A stretch of DNA of 64,000 nt from Amorphophallus konjac (lineage: Eukaryota; Streptophyta; Magnoliopsida; Alismatales; Araceae): the NCBI GenBank assembly GCA_022559845.1, contig CM040118.1, positions 162,708,331-162,772,330 on the forward strand. Reading direction: 5' to 3'. Under the pieces are notes generated by a model. It was not told the origin of the DNA. It was given only the letters and a program-made list of their open reading frames with translations, and made no database searches. The position numbers were made by a program, and so were the translations under genes. This document shows, in pieces, positions 10,342-22,700 of this stretch (its first letter is position 1; the number at the start of each line of letters is the position of its first letter).

Positions 10342-11209
10342 CGTCGCCCCCTCATTCGATCGGAGAACAACCCTTGGAGCTCTAACGTAGTTATCTTGTG
10401 CTTGTAGGAGAAGAAAGGTGTGTGCTCTGCTGAAGGACAAGGGAAGGAATGCCAGAGACGTCCCCTCACAAGCCCGGGCTGAGAGATCGAGAGGCTGCGT
10501 TTGCGTCCTCTTCCTCCTTGCTTCGGGCGTCTGAAGCCTATTGGACCCTTCGTCTCCTGGTTTCATCATTCTAAGCCACACTTCATATATCTCCAATTTT
10601 GGTTGAAGGATATAGAGGAAGATTCATATTGTTTCATAATCTTCTTAGTCATCTTGTGCTTAGAACGTTCATCTCATATTTGGGCTTGTATTTCCTTTCA
10701 TACTATTTCTCTATCCAGACATTTTCGGAGCTTGCTCCGAGTGTGTGTGGGTTGTCTCGTCGTTGCACGAGAACCCACGTGTGTGGGCCGTCGAGCCCGT
10801 GTGTGTGTGGTTGCTGCCGTCGAGCATCGTTTATAGTGAAAGCCTCTCGAGGTGAGAGGGGTGGATGTAAGACGGCACTTGGTGCGTCCGAACCACCTAA
10901 AAATAATGTGCCGTGATTTGCTTGGTTGCTATTGGTTGATATCTATTTTTTCGTTCTCTATACGAGTGTGAGATGGTGAGACGTGAGCGTACTCAACTGT
11001 CCGTCCAAATATAGTTGTCCGAGTGAGCATATTTGTGCGCTGGGGAGTTGTGAGAGCTTGCTTGATTTACTTTCATTCATTCCAATCAAGTCTCTGTCTT
11101 AGGCTTTTCATTTATACCTGTGGTTTGTCTGGATTGTGTTAAAATTCGTAGTAAAGGGTGGGCAATCAATTCACCCCCCTCTCAATTGCCTCCTAACCGG
11201 GCCAACAAT

Positions 11210-11221
11210 TGGTATCAGAGC
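11210..11221 (+). other. Copia primer binding site
   Basis: TGGTATCAGAGC three bases after the LTR end ccaaca; complementary to initiator tRNA-Met. Confidence 0.9.
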
Positions 11222-11272
11222 CTCGGCTCTGCTTTTTAGAAAACCTAGCGGTTTTAGAGTGATCTGTTAGGA

Positions 11273-13030
11273 ATGGCCAACAACCTCAACAAGGGGATGA
11301 TGCCCGAAGGGCATTCTATTCAACGGCCACCCTTCTTCGATGGGAGTAACTACCCATACTGGAAGAATAGGATGGCCGTATTTCTTAGAGCACAAAGTCA
11401 TGAAATATGGACTGTTATTAGAAATGGTCCTTATGCTGTAAACCCCGATGAGGATATGTGGGATGATGATGCTATCAAGAAAGCCACTGTGAATTTTAAT
11501 GCCTTGAATATAATTCAGTGTGCTATTCACCCTAACGAGTATGCTCGTGTCTCCATGTGCAGCAGTGCAAAGAAAATGTGGGATAAGCTCAAGCTTATCT
11601 ACGAAGGCACCACAAAAGTCAAGGAGACAAAGGCGAATATGCTGACCCGTGACTACGAGCTCTTTAAAATGAAAGATGAAGAAGATATCTCCCAGATGTT
11701 CGCACGACTTATGGAGATCACCAACGGACTGAAGTCACTGGGAAGAGAGTTCACCGACAAGGAATTGATGCGGAAGGTGTTGAGGTCACTGTCACCGAGT
11801 TGGGACACCAAGGTGACAGTGATAGAAGACTCCAAGGATTTGACAACACTCACCGTGGATTCACTCATAGGGTCATTAATGACCTATGAGATCAATGTGA
11901 TCAAAAGGATGGAAGAGGATCCGAAGAAGAAAAGGCCAATCGCCTTGAAAGCACTCCCGGAGAGTGTCTCGAGCCAAGAGGAATCGTTGGGAAGCACCGA
12001 CGATGAAGAGGTTGCTATGCTAACAAGAAAGGTAAGATAATTCTTGCGCCAAAGAAAAAGATTTGGCGGGAAGTTCAGGAAAGGGAAGAGGCAGCCAAGA
12101 TAAAGAAATGAACCATCCAAGGCCGCCGAAATTATTTGCTATGAATGTAAGAAAGCGGGGCACATGCGAGGAGAATGCCCCGAGCTCCAAAAGAAAAAGG
12201 GAATGGTCGTCAAAGGCAAGAATCCAAAGGCCATGAAGGTGACATGGAGCGACGAGGATGAGGATGATCCCACGACCGATGATGAGGAGCAGGATATTGA
12301 AGAACTCGTGAAGACGATGTGTTTGATGGCCAACAGCGACGGCGAACAGGTAATTTCTGACACTGAGGCCATTTCAAATGAACAGTGGGAACTTGCTTAT
12401 GAAGAATTAGATGAGAAGTATAGAAGAATGAAAAATGAAAACAGGACTTTAAAGAAAAAGATTCATGAAATTGTACACTCATCTTATTCATGTGAAAAAT
12501 GTAATTTACTTGAAATACAAATCAAAAGTCTGAAAAATGGTAATGATGCTTTGGAAACCAAGTTAGCTCTGTTTGAAGAGGAAATAGCATGCTTAGACAT
12601 AAAGAAGAAGAATGCATTTAAGCTGAAAGATGAAATCAAATAAAAGCATGACCTCTTAAACAAAGAACTTGAAAAATTGCATGTCCAAATGAGTGAATGT
12701 GAAAAAGAGAAAGAAAACTTGAGAGTGAAGAATGAGAGCTTAGTTATTGAAATTGAAAAATTGAAAAATGAGAATGGAAAGGTCGTGAGAGAGAAAGGAA
12801 AACAAGTTGAAAAGAATCAAAGTGTAATACATAGCAACAAGAATCATGTTCATTATGTAGTAAAGAAATCATTTCATCAAGGAGCATGTTCACACACACA
12901 CTTTGAAAAGCAAACTGTTAATTCCAAATTCCCTTCAACTTTTAGAAATGTGAATAAAAGAAGAAATTTTGGTAGGAGAAGACCCACATATTTTTATTGT
13001 GGGAAAATAGGACATGACATGTATATATGA
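11273..13030 (+). pseudogene. Copia Gag with zinc knuckle and coiled-coil tail, broken
   Basis: The start is the ATG at 11273 (MANNLNKGMMPEGHS), 52 bases after the primer site. The N-terminal part has the typical copia Gag core (FDGSNYPYWKNRMAVFLRAQ, then MWDKLKLIYEGT and LRSLSPSWDTKV). A CCHC knuckle CYECKKAGHMRGEC lies at 12137-12178. It is followed by an acidic DEDEDDP stretch and a long K/E/N-rich segment (about 12400-12830) with coiled-coil character, then a second knuckle-like YFYCGKIGHD at 12988-13017. One frame (11273 onward) holds with stops at 12038, 12106 and 12641. A long charged Gag C-terminus is common in SIRE-type elements. Confidence 0.88.
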
Positions 13031-13151
13031 CAACTCATGCAATATGATGATGAATTGATTTTCAGTAGATACTATAAGCCACTTGGGAATGCTAACGTGA
13101 AAGGACCCAAGCTTGCTTGGGTACCCAAATCAAAATGAGCATGGTTGATAA

Positions 13152-14779
13152 TTGGTGCAGGTCTGCATGAAGGCGGGAGACAATAAATGGTACCTAGATA
13201 GCGGATGCTCCAGACACATGACTGGAAATAAACTCCTCTTTGCAGACCTTGCTGAGAAGAATGGTGGAACGGTAATTTTCGGAGGACGGGACAAGGGTAA
13301 GATCATAGGAATTGGGAGAATTGGTAAGGACCCTAACCATTGCATTGAAGATGTTTCACTAGTTAGAGGTCTTCATCATAATTTGCTCAGTGTAATTCAA
13401 CTTTGTGACAAGGGTCACAAAGTGATTTTTGAATCTTCACACTGCACAATCATTGATGCTAACACACAGAAAATTTAGTTCATAGGTGTAAGATGTAACA
13501 ACACCTATCAAGTCGATTTTGATGAGCTTGCACCTAAGAAACTGTGTTTAGTTGCTAATAGAAGTGAAGATGTTTGGTTGTGGCATCGCCGTCTTGGGCA
13601 TGCCAGCTTTAATGTAATTAGGAAGTTGAACCGTCATGATTTAGTTAGAGGTCTTCCTAAATTGAGTTTTGAAACTTCTAAGATTTGTGAAACATGTAAT
13701 AAAGGAAAATAAACCAGCACATCCTTTAAATGCAAAAACATTGTGTCTACAGAAAAACCCCTTCAACTGTTGCATTTGGATCTATTTGGTCCCACCAGGA
13801 CTCGCATTCTTGGGGGAAGCTTTATGGCTTTGTGATTGTTGATGATTTCTCGCGATATGCATGGGTTTTATATCTTGCTAATAAAAGTGATGCTTGCAAT
13901 GAGTTTATTGATTTTTACACAAAAGTCTAGAACGAAAAATGATATTCAATTCAAAAAATACAAAGTGACCACGGAAAGGAATTTGAAAATCATGAGTTTG
14001 ATGCTTTCTGCAGGAAGCAAGGGTACGAGCATTAGTTCTCCTCATCAAGAACCCCTCAACAAAATGGCGTGGTCGAAAGGAAAAACATGACGCTCGTGGA
14101 GATGGCGTGTACTATGCTTGCCGAGAATGGTCTTCCACGATACTTATGGGCAGAGGTGGTGAACACCGCTTGTTACATCACAAATAGAGCAATGGTAAAA
14201 CCAATCCTTAAGAAAACTCCATATGAGCTTTACAAAGGTAAGAAACCCAACATATCTCATTTCAAATCATTTGGTTCAATTTGTTACATTTTGAACAATG
14301 GAAAAGATAATCTAGAGAAATTTGAAGCAAAAAGTGATAAAGGGATCTTCCTCGGGTATGCTCTAACATCTAGAGCTTACCATGGGTATAACACTAGAAC
14401 ATTTGTTGTCGAGGAAAGTCCACATGTAGTTGTTGATGAATTCACAATGAGGAAATTGAATGATGATCATTTTCTTATTACAGGTGTGGGCGAAGTTGAA
14501 AAGGGAGAGTCAAGCAAACAAGGTGAGGCAGTAAATCAAGAAGAAGAACAAGAAGAAGAAGAAGCGGATCAAGAACAACATCCGAACCTTCCACACCAAT
14601 GGACCACGCACAGGGACCATCCATTGGAGAACGTGATCGGCGATGTGGATGAAGGAATTCGAACTCGGGCTTCAATGAGGGAAGTAGAAATACAAGATAA
14701 TCTAGCTTTACTTTCCAACATTGAGCCTAAATCATTAGATTATGCTTTAAATGACAATTCTTGGGTTCTCGCCATGTAA
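13152..14779 (+). pseudogene. Copia protease and integrase, broken
   Basis: The protease has WYLDSGCSRHMTG with the DSG catalytic triplet at 13197-13205. The GAG-pre-integrase segment WLWHRRLGHASFN ... CETCNKGK lies at about 13570-13710, then the rve core (HLDLFGP, YGFVIVDDFSRYAWVLYL, a frame-shifted PQQNGVVERKN-like region near 14060) and the downstream KKTPYELYKGKKPN, FGSICYI and GIFLGYALTSRAYHGYN motifs. The reading frame shifts at about 13815, 13930 and 14065 and has stops at 13476 and 13708. After 14500 comes an acidic Q/E-rich linker leading to RT. Not functional as seen. Confidence 0.9.
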
Positions 14780-16249
14780 GAAGAGCTACACCAATTCCAC
14801 AATAATCGGGTGTGGTTCCTCGTGCCCCGGCCTGATGACCATCCTATCATTGGAACTAAGTGGGTTTTCCGAAACAAACTTAGTGAAGATGGGGTGGTTG
14901 TGAGGAATAAGGCAAGATTAGTAGCCAAGGGCTACTCACAAGAATTTGGCATTGATTTTGATGAATCATTTGCACCTGTGGCTAGATTGGAAGCAGTTAG
15001 AATTTTACTTGCTTATGCTTGTCACAGGAACATGAAACTGTTTAAAATGGACGTGAAGAGTGCCTTCCTCAATGGAGTGATCAAGGAAGAAGTGTACGTG
15101 GAGCAACCACCGGGCTTTGAAGATGAAAGATATCCGGACCACGTATTCAAATTGGACAAGGCACTATACGGTTTGAAACAGGCTCCCCGGGCATAGTATG
15201 ATAGATTAAGTTCATTTCTTATTGAAAACGGCTTCAAACGAGGTAACATAGATCAAACATTATTTACAAAAACTTGTGATGATCATTCATTAATTGTTCA
15301 AGTTTATGTAGACGATATAATATTTGGAGCCTCCAATTCAAAAATGAATGATGAATTTGCCCAACTAATGCAGGGGGAGTTCGAGATGAGCTTGATGGGA
15401 GAGCTCAACTTCTTCTTGGGATTATAGATAAAGCAAATTGATGATGGCATCTTCATCAACCAGAAGAAGTATACACAAGAAATCGTGAAGAAATTTCAAC
15501 TTGAGACTGCCAAGCCCTTTGCAACACCAATGTCCACCTAACAGAAAATGGAAGAAGAAAAAGGTAACAAAATTGATCAAAAACTCTTTAGGGGTATGAT
15601 AGGATCCTTGCTTTATCTGACTGCTAGTAGGCCTGATATACACTTCAGTGTTTGTCTCTGTGCAAGATACCAATCTTGTCCTAGGGACTCTCATTTAGCG
15701 GCCGTGAAATGGATCTTCAGGTATTTGAATGGAACTCTTGACCTTGGTTTGTGGTATCTAAGGAATAATTCATTTGATTTACATGCTTTCACTGACTCTG
15801 ATTATGCTGGTTGCAAAATGGATCGAAAAAGCACAAGCGATCACTGTCAGTTTCTTGGGGGCTGCATGGTTTCATGGGCCTCAAAGAAATAACATTGTGT
15901 GGCTTTATCAACTGTCGAAGCCGAGTACGTGGCTGCCGGTAGTTTTGCGGCTCAAGTGCTTTGGATCCAATATCAGTTACTAGATTTTGGTTTTTCTTTA
16001 AAGAAAACTCCCATAATGTGTGATAACACTTCTGCAATAAACTTGTCCAAGAATCCTGTCCAACATTCTCGCACTAAGCACATAGAAGTTAGACACCACT
16101 TTATACGAGATCATATCAATAAAGGTGATTTTGAACTTGTTTTTGTTAATACAAAACACCAACTTGCTGATATATTTACAAAACCTTTGAATTCTGAACA
16201 ATTTTACTTTCTAAGAAGAAAATTAGGAGTGTGCAGATTAGACACTTAG
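14780..16249 (+). pseudogene. Copia reverse transcriptase and RNase H, broken by stops
   Basis: RVT_2-type [72 protein letters not shown], then the active site YVDD at 15305-15316 and MGELNFFLGL. RNase H follows with FTDSDYAGC, STVEAEYVAA, CDNTSAINLSKNP and KHIEVRHHFIRD, ending VCRLDT and a stop at 16247-16249. The frame is constant with only single-codon stops (14777, 15194, 15425, 15539, 15890), so substitutions rather than indels dominate here. SIRE/Maximus assignment is by motif resemblance. Confidence 0.92.
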
Positions 16250-16406
16250 ATACTTTGAGCTGAATTGTACATACACTCTTTTCATCATTTTCATAAAGAA
16301 ATGGTTCATATTGTCTTTTGCTTTACACATAAAAATTTTCATTGTCTTTACTCTTCAAGCTTTGCCTTTTGTGCATAACACACTGAATAATCATATGGTT
16401 CCTATG
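16250..16406 (+). other. Copia post-pol region, left of E2
   Basis: Non-coding sequence after the pol stop, up to the E2 insertion site. The last five bases, ctatg (16402-16406), are the E2 target site. Confidence 0.85.
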
Positions 16407-16532
16407 TGTAGCAACCCTGGTAAATTTGCAAGGAACAAAATCTTAATTATCTTAAATAGATTAAAATAATAAACTAAAGGTAAAGGCCCAACTCATATAC
16501 ATCAAAACATATAACTAATAAGCCAAAGGTAA

Positions 16533-18110
16533 TTAACGCCTTCGTTTAAGTCACTATTCAATTAACGCCCCTAAGTAAGGCGCTAATTCCAGTAATGACG
16601 CCCCTAACTATGGGTGCCATTTTTATACGCTAAATAAGGGAAGATAGGATAAGAGAAAATGACGCCCCCATGACGAGCGTCATATATTAAATTGAAGACT
16701 GAAAGGACAGGCGTCAATTTAAAATAACGCCCCAACCAGAGGCGTCAATTTCAAATAAAACCCGTTTGTGTTATGATCGAACAAGGATGCTAGCTGGGTA
16801 AGTTAGACTAAGGAAAGGATCAATACGTGGGATGTCTAAGTTTAATAAGGATTTTGAGAAGGAAGTTTCAATTCTTAATCGAACTCCAACCCTATAGAGT
16901 CTGCAGAACCCTATAAATACCCCTCCCATCGAGCCAACCTAAAGGCTCTTTTCTTCATCAAAACTTGTTGCTGCTGTCGACCGTGGAGTTTTTCTCCATC
17001 CTGTTAGTGTTACGAAGAAGAGTTACTAATCGTCTTCCTTCTCTTCCTGCTGATTGATGTGCTGCTACGTGAAGAACATAGCAGTTCTTCATCAGGGTCT
17101 TCATCTTCCTCTTACTGAAGAACGTGAGGGTTCTTCATCATCATCTTCTCCTCTGCTGCACGGAGGTCCAAAAGGAGGGGGAGGCCGGTGCTGTTTCTAT
17201 TTCCCTATTCTCCTCCTAAAGGGAGCTACAGTTGCTGTGTTATTGCTGCATATCGTCATCCTGAAGGTGTGCTGCTAGTGCAATTGCTAAAGAGCTGATG
17301 CTCTTGTTGGCAACCTAGTTACTCTGTTAGAAACAGAGTATCGTGAGTGGTTATTTTCTTCACCGTTCTTGATCGATCACCAACCAAATCAACATCAAAG
17401 GTAGGTTTTCTCAAGACTTAGCAAAACTCCGTAATTAGTTAAAGCATGCATATAGGTCTGTAAGAAGTACTTGAATGAGTTCCTCAGTTTTTCTGAATTT
17501 TTATGAAATGACGCCCCAGATTAAGGTGTCATTTTGATTTAACGCCCTTCATGACAGTCGTCAATTAGCTAGTTCATTAATAAATAACACTTGTTCAAAA
17601 TTTAATAAGCTTGAACCCTGACACCTAATTTAATGCATGATTACATTGATAGACTCCTGATATTTTTCTCTACCTATACATGTCATTTATCTCTTGATCA
17701 GACCTACTTCATAAACCTTGTGTCTGTGATTGTACCTGGCGGGTGTATAGCATCAGACAGAAATTAACGACCCAGGATAGGTCGTCATTTAAATGGACGC
17801 CCGTATACATGGGCGCGACTTAGTGAAAAGCCTTGAAATTTTGATATATATTAACGTCCTGGATATTGGAAATTGACGACGTGAACCCTGCCATTTCTTT
17901 TATATATGACGCCCCTGACTAGGGCGCTGTTTAATAAATTGAAGACTATAGATAAGTCGCCATTTACCTGAATAACTGAAATTTAGAAATTTCCCGCAAC
18001 AGAAATATTTATTGAACGACTAAATGGACAGTCATCATTTACTGAAATGACGACCCAAACAAGGGCGTCAATTGTAAAAATGAAGACTCAAGGTCAGGCG
18101 TCAATTGACT
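16533..18110. repeat. Dispersed palindrome array in E2 5' LTR
   Basis: About a dozen units of the form AATTGACGCCC, a 5-10-base loop, GGGCGTCAATT, with inner arms that vary: GACGCCC/GGGCGTC, GACGACC/GGTCGTC (17764-17790), GACGACT/AGTCGTC (18014-18040; that arm is intact in the 3' LTR copy at about 25775-25800). The two arms of a unit often change together. The TATA box and leader interrupt the array. Confidence 0.85.
16911..16920 (+). promoter_or_regulatory. E2 LTR TATA box
   Basis: CTATAAATAC followed by ccctccc, a good plant TATA box; repeated in the 3' LTR at 24672-24681 as TTATAAATAC. Transcription would start a few tens of bases downstream. Confidence 0.65.
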
Positions 18111-19570
18111 GATAGTTCTGACTTTCTGATTTTCGTGTTTTTGAGTAAACCTTTGAAGTGGGTTATATGTATTGGCACTATATTCCATTCCGTGAATATA
18201 GTCCCACGTTTCACGTTATTTAATCGATTACCCACTATTTCTCGGTGATAGACGAACTCTCCATGGGACATTCCGTTCCTTTGGACCGGTGACTTTATCA
18301 TAGAGACCTCCGTAAGACTCCGCTAACTTTAGATTCCCTCAAAGCAGCCGAGCTGGTTGTACCCTTAAAACCCATGACACTTCTTAATTGCCATGTCACT
18401 CTAAAGAAACATGGTATACCGGCCCTCACGACATGTTGTTTGTATGTCATGAGAATATTCTTGCAATAATGGGATGGGTAATCCATGCCATTCATATCCT
18501 TTAAGAATAGTGTGCCGTACGGGTGTACACTAATTCTATCTACCTTATCATGTACAAGAACGAGCGACCATGTTCATGTGGGCGCTTATTCTTATTGTCA
18601 TGGCACCCAAGTTAGGGAGCCAATTCCACCTAGTTTTATCGTTGATCTTGATTATACCGTTATTATCGTCATTATACAACATGTTCAAACCCTTGAAATG
18701 CTATTCCACAAGATCTACCTTAAAAGTTCATACAAGTTTGTTCCTTGAAACTCCATATTGGCTATAACTATAGTGGATGTCGAAAAATACATGATCAATG
18801 CCTGCGCATATAGGGCCCGATCTGGTCCTGGGAGGAGCACCCGAAAGTACTTGTGCCCATGGGAGTTGTAATGATCACGGTATGGCATTGTACCGAAGTG
18901 CATGACTAGCTTGATTAGACATTCCACAATCTTGTACTCGACTTGACATGACATGACTTGCGTGACCCGGAAAGGGTATTTATATACTTGCTCGAAACGT
19001 GATAGCCAATTTCCGACATGACGTGATTGAATGTCTTGACATTTATTGATATAAGTTCTTGAAAGACATGCTAGTTCACTCAATTATCTCTTGTTATACT
19101 CTCTCTCTCTTGTCATTTTACGCCAACATGCATAGCTTTATTGCATTCATGTAACATGTAATTTACTTAAAGCAAGCTAGCTTTTGAGATATAATTCCTG
19201 CTGAGCGTTCGCTCATCTAGTGTTTTCTCCTATTTTTCAGGTTAGTCCGAGGACGAAATTCAATCAGATGGGGAAAGTCAAGAGTGAAGAGATTAGTGCT
19301 AACCGTCTACCCAAGCGTCTACTAGTCTTATCTTTCTATATTTTTGAGTCAATCATTATACTTTTCCTTTTTATTGAGTCTTAGCACTTTCATTAAGTGG
19401 ATTGTAATAGAAGTACTTTTGAGGTTGTGATTGAATAAAGGATTAGGTTATCTTTATTTTTGCGCACTCTGTCTTTGTGTTGAATACACTAACGCTCTGA
19501 TTGACATGATCGATATAAACTCGTCACGCGTCTCTGAGTTCCTTCCGCGCTCGGGGCGTGACAGTTTTTG

Positions 19571-19582
19571 TGGTATCAGAGT
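19571..19582 (+). other. E2 primer binding site
   Basis: TGGTATCAGAGT seven bases after the LTR end, complementary to initiator tRNA-Met apart from the last base. Confidence 0.9.
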
Positions 19583-19733
19583 CTAGGATATTCAATTCCT
19601 AGGAAACCCAAGTCCAAGGATAGGTTTAAAACCTTTAACCGGTGAGATTGGTTAGAACCAAGGGTTAGGTTAACTTAGAATCAAACCTTTGGACCTAATC
19701 ACATATTAATATAGTTATTGTAATTATAGGACA

Positions 19734-22700
19734 ATGGCTGCCGAACGTGCCCAGTGGCGCAACATGCAACGCACTCTGCAAGGCATGACCCAGGCACTTC
19801 AACAGGTGGCACAAGGAGGTTCACATCGTGGAGTAGGAAATCTCCACCAAAGCTTCAAGAACATGAACCCGCCTAAGTTCATGGGATCCACTGATCCGGA
19901 TGACGCCGAGCACTGGATCCGGGAGACCAAACGTATCTTTCGAGTCATGCAATGTACGGACCAAGAGAAGGTCTTGTTAGCAATGTTTCAATTAGAAAGG
20001 GATGCCCGCTATTGGTGGGAGTCGGTAGAAGCCACATTAAATCAAGGACATGTTACTTGGGAGGAGTTTGTTGAACATTTCAACAATAAATATTTTTCAG
20101 ACCGAGACCAGGAGAAGAAGGCCGCCGAGTTCGCCGCACTTAAACAACAGTCATTGTCGGTGGCTGAGTATGAGACACAATTCTCTAGGCTGCCCCGGTA
20201 CGCTAAGCATCTAGTCAGTACCGAGAAGATGAAAGCTAGGAGATTTCTTAATGGGCTCAGACCCCAATATATCACACAACTGGCGCCGATGGACATACAA
20301 GTCTATTCGGAGATGGTTTGACGAGCCCAATTACTAGAGGATGCCACGGAACTATCTGATAGGATCCGTGGGAGAGACAAGAAAGAGCATGTTACTAGCT
20401 CCGGCACTTTCAAACCCAATTTCAACAAGAAAAGGCCAAGTAATGGGGGAGAGTCTTCTCAGGAGAAGAAAGTCAAAAAGATTAACAAGCCGTTCTCCAT
20501 CATCACCACACCTTCTAAAGTGGTGTGTAAACACTGTGACAAGGCTGGACATAAGGCCGAAGAATGTTGGAGGAAACTTGGAGCGTGTCTCCGTTGTGAG
20601 AGCCGTGATCATCGGATTCCCGACTGTCCCCTACTCAATGATCAAGCCGGCGACGGAAAGTGCCCGGTGGCAAAGAATGCACGTCTCCAAGCTATTAAGG
20701 AGACAGAACAAGACGAAGGCGGACTAGTAGAAGGTACACTGAAAGTTTGTTCCAAGTCGGCATATGTCTTATTTGATACTAGTGCATCGCATTCCTTTAT
20801 TTCTAAGAAGTTTGCTAATCCATTACCCATGGAACTGGAATGGATGAAATTAGTTCTTGCAACCCCTCTCGGAAGCGAAGTAGACCTTACTCACCATTAT
20901 CAAAACTGTGAAGTTTTGGTAAAGGGAAGAAATCTTCCTATCGACCTCATATGCTTAGACCTAAAAGACTATGATGTCATATTAGGAGCAGATTGGTTAT
21001 CCAAGTATCAGGCAACTGTGGATTGCCGTAATAGCAAAGTCACTTTCAAAGACTTTCCAGAACTGGTCTATACAAGCCCTAAGAGTCGGAGCAAGTCACC
21101 TCTTATTTCAGCTCTTCGAGCTAGCAAGCTAATAAGGAAAGGATGTGTATCTTTCCTTGCGTTTGTCACCATTAAGGAGACTAAGGAGACTAAGCTAGAA
21201 GACATCCCAGTTGTGCAAGAATTCCCGGACGTGTTTCCGGAAGATTTGCCTGGATTACCCCCACAAAGAGAAGTGGCCTTCCCCATCGACTTGATCCCTG
21301 GTGCTGGTCCAGTTTCTAAGGCACCATATAGGATGTCTCATGCCGAACTTAAGGAACTAAAGGAACAATTGATGGAACTTCTTAAGAAGGATTTTATTAG
21401 ACCAAGCACTTCCCCATGGGGAGCACCTGTGCTATTTGTAAAGAAGAAAGATGGATCCATGAGGTTATGCATCGATTATCAACAGTTGAATCATCTCACT
21501 ATCAAGAACAAGTATCCACTGCCGAGAATCGATGAGTTATTTGATCAAATATCTGGATCCAAGTATTTTTCGAAGATTGATCTCAGGACAGGATATCACC
21601 AACTAAGGATCAAAGATGAGGACATTTATAAGACCGTGTTCAGAAGCAGGTATGGGCACTATGAATTTGTTGTTATGCCTTTTGGACTAACAAATGCCCC
21701 TGCTGCCTTTATGCAGTTGATGAATAGTATTTTCAGGCCTCATCTAGACCAATTCGTAGTGGTTTTCATTGATGATATATTGATTTATTCCAAGACCAAG
21801 GAGGAACATAAGGAGCATTTGAGGATTGCATTGCAGATATTGAGGATGAATCAGTTATATGCAAAGCTCAGTAAATGCGAGTTCTGGCTAGAAGAAGTGT
21901 CTTTCATAGGACATGTTATATCAAAGGACGGTTTATCTGTAGATCCATCAAAGGTTGAAGCTGTAAGGAATTGGGAAAGACCGACCAATGCTAGCGAGAT
22001 CTGAAGTTTCTTAGGTCTTGCTGGCTATTATAGGCGATTCATCAATGATTTCTCCAAGATCGCCGTACCACTCACTAGACTAACGCGCAAGGAGATACGT
22101 TATAAATGGAGTGAGGAATGTGAAAGAAGCTTCCAAGCTCTCAAAGATCACCTAACTACTGCCCCAGTTTTAGCTTTACCAATTGAAGGCGAGAGATTCG
22201 AAGTATACACCGATGCATCTGGCATTGGCCTCGGATGTGTTTTAATGCAACAAGGGAAAGTTATAGCCTACTCTTCTCGCCAATTGAAGAAGCACGAGGA
22301 GAACTACCCAGTCCATGACTTAGAATTGGCTGCGGTAGTGTTTGCACTGAAGATATGGAGACATTATCTATACGGAGTACAGTTTATTGTATACTCTGAC
22401 CATAAAAGTCTTAAGTATCTCTTCTCTTAGAAGGAATTAAATATGAGGCAAAGACGTTGGCTAGAATATCTCAAGGACTTCGACTTCACTATACAATATC
22501 ATCCTGGAAAGGGTAATCCTGTAGCCGATGCCCTCAGTCGAAAGCCGAGAGCACTATTAGCCAATTGTATGATTCAGGAGTGGAAGTTGCTAGAACAATT
22601 CTCTAAACTTAATATAAGCATAGACAAGGACAGTAGGTGTGTCACATTATCCCATATGAGCGTACAGCCAGATTTGATATCCGAAATACAAGGACTTCAA

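Larger units (their letters stand above)
9140..11207 (+). repeat. Copia 5' LTR
   Basis: 2,068 bp, from tgttgtgccctgg to ccaaca. Mid-LTR there is an array of six GTGTCGACC palindromes (9773-10167), then a TATA-like element, then a GC-richer leader. The 3' LTR is 85 bp shorter, mainly because it has one palindrome unit fewer and a small deletion near the counterpart of 9545. Confidence 0.93.
16407..19563 (+). repeat. E2 5' LTR
   Basis: 3,157 bp, starts tgtagcaaccctgg, ends gggcgtgaca. Palindromic units based on GACGCCC / GGGCGTC cluster at 16533-16760 and 17508-18110. A TATA box lies between the clusters and a TTTTTCAGG block at 19231-19241. The two LTRs differ at six positions in the first about 210 bases by eye and are co-linear. 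No genes. Confidence 0.95.
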
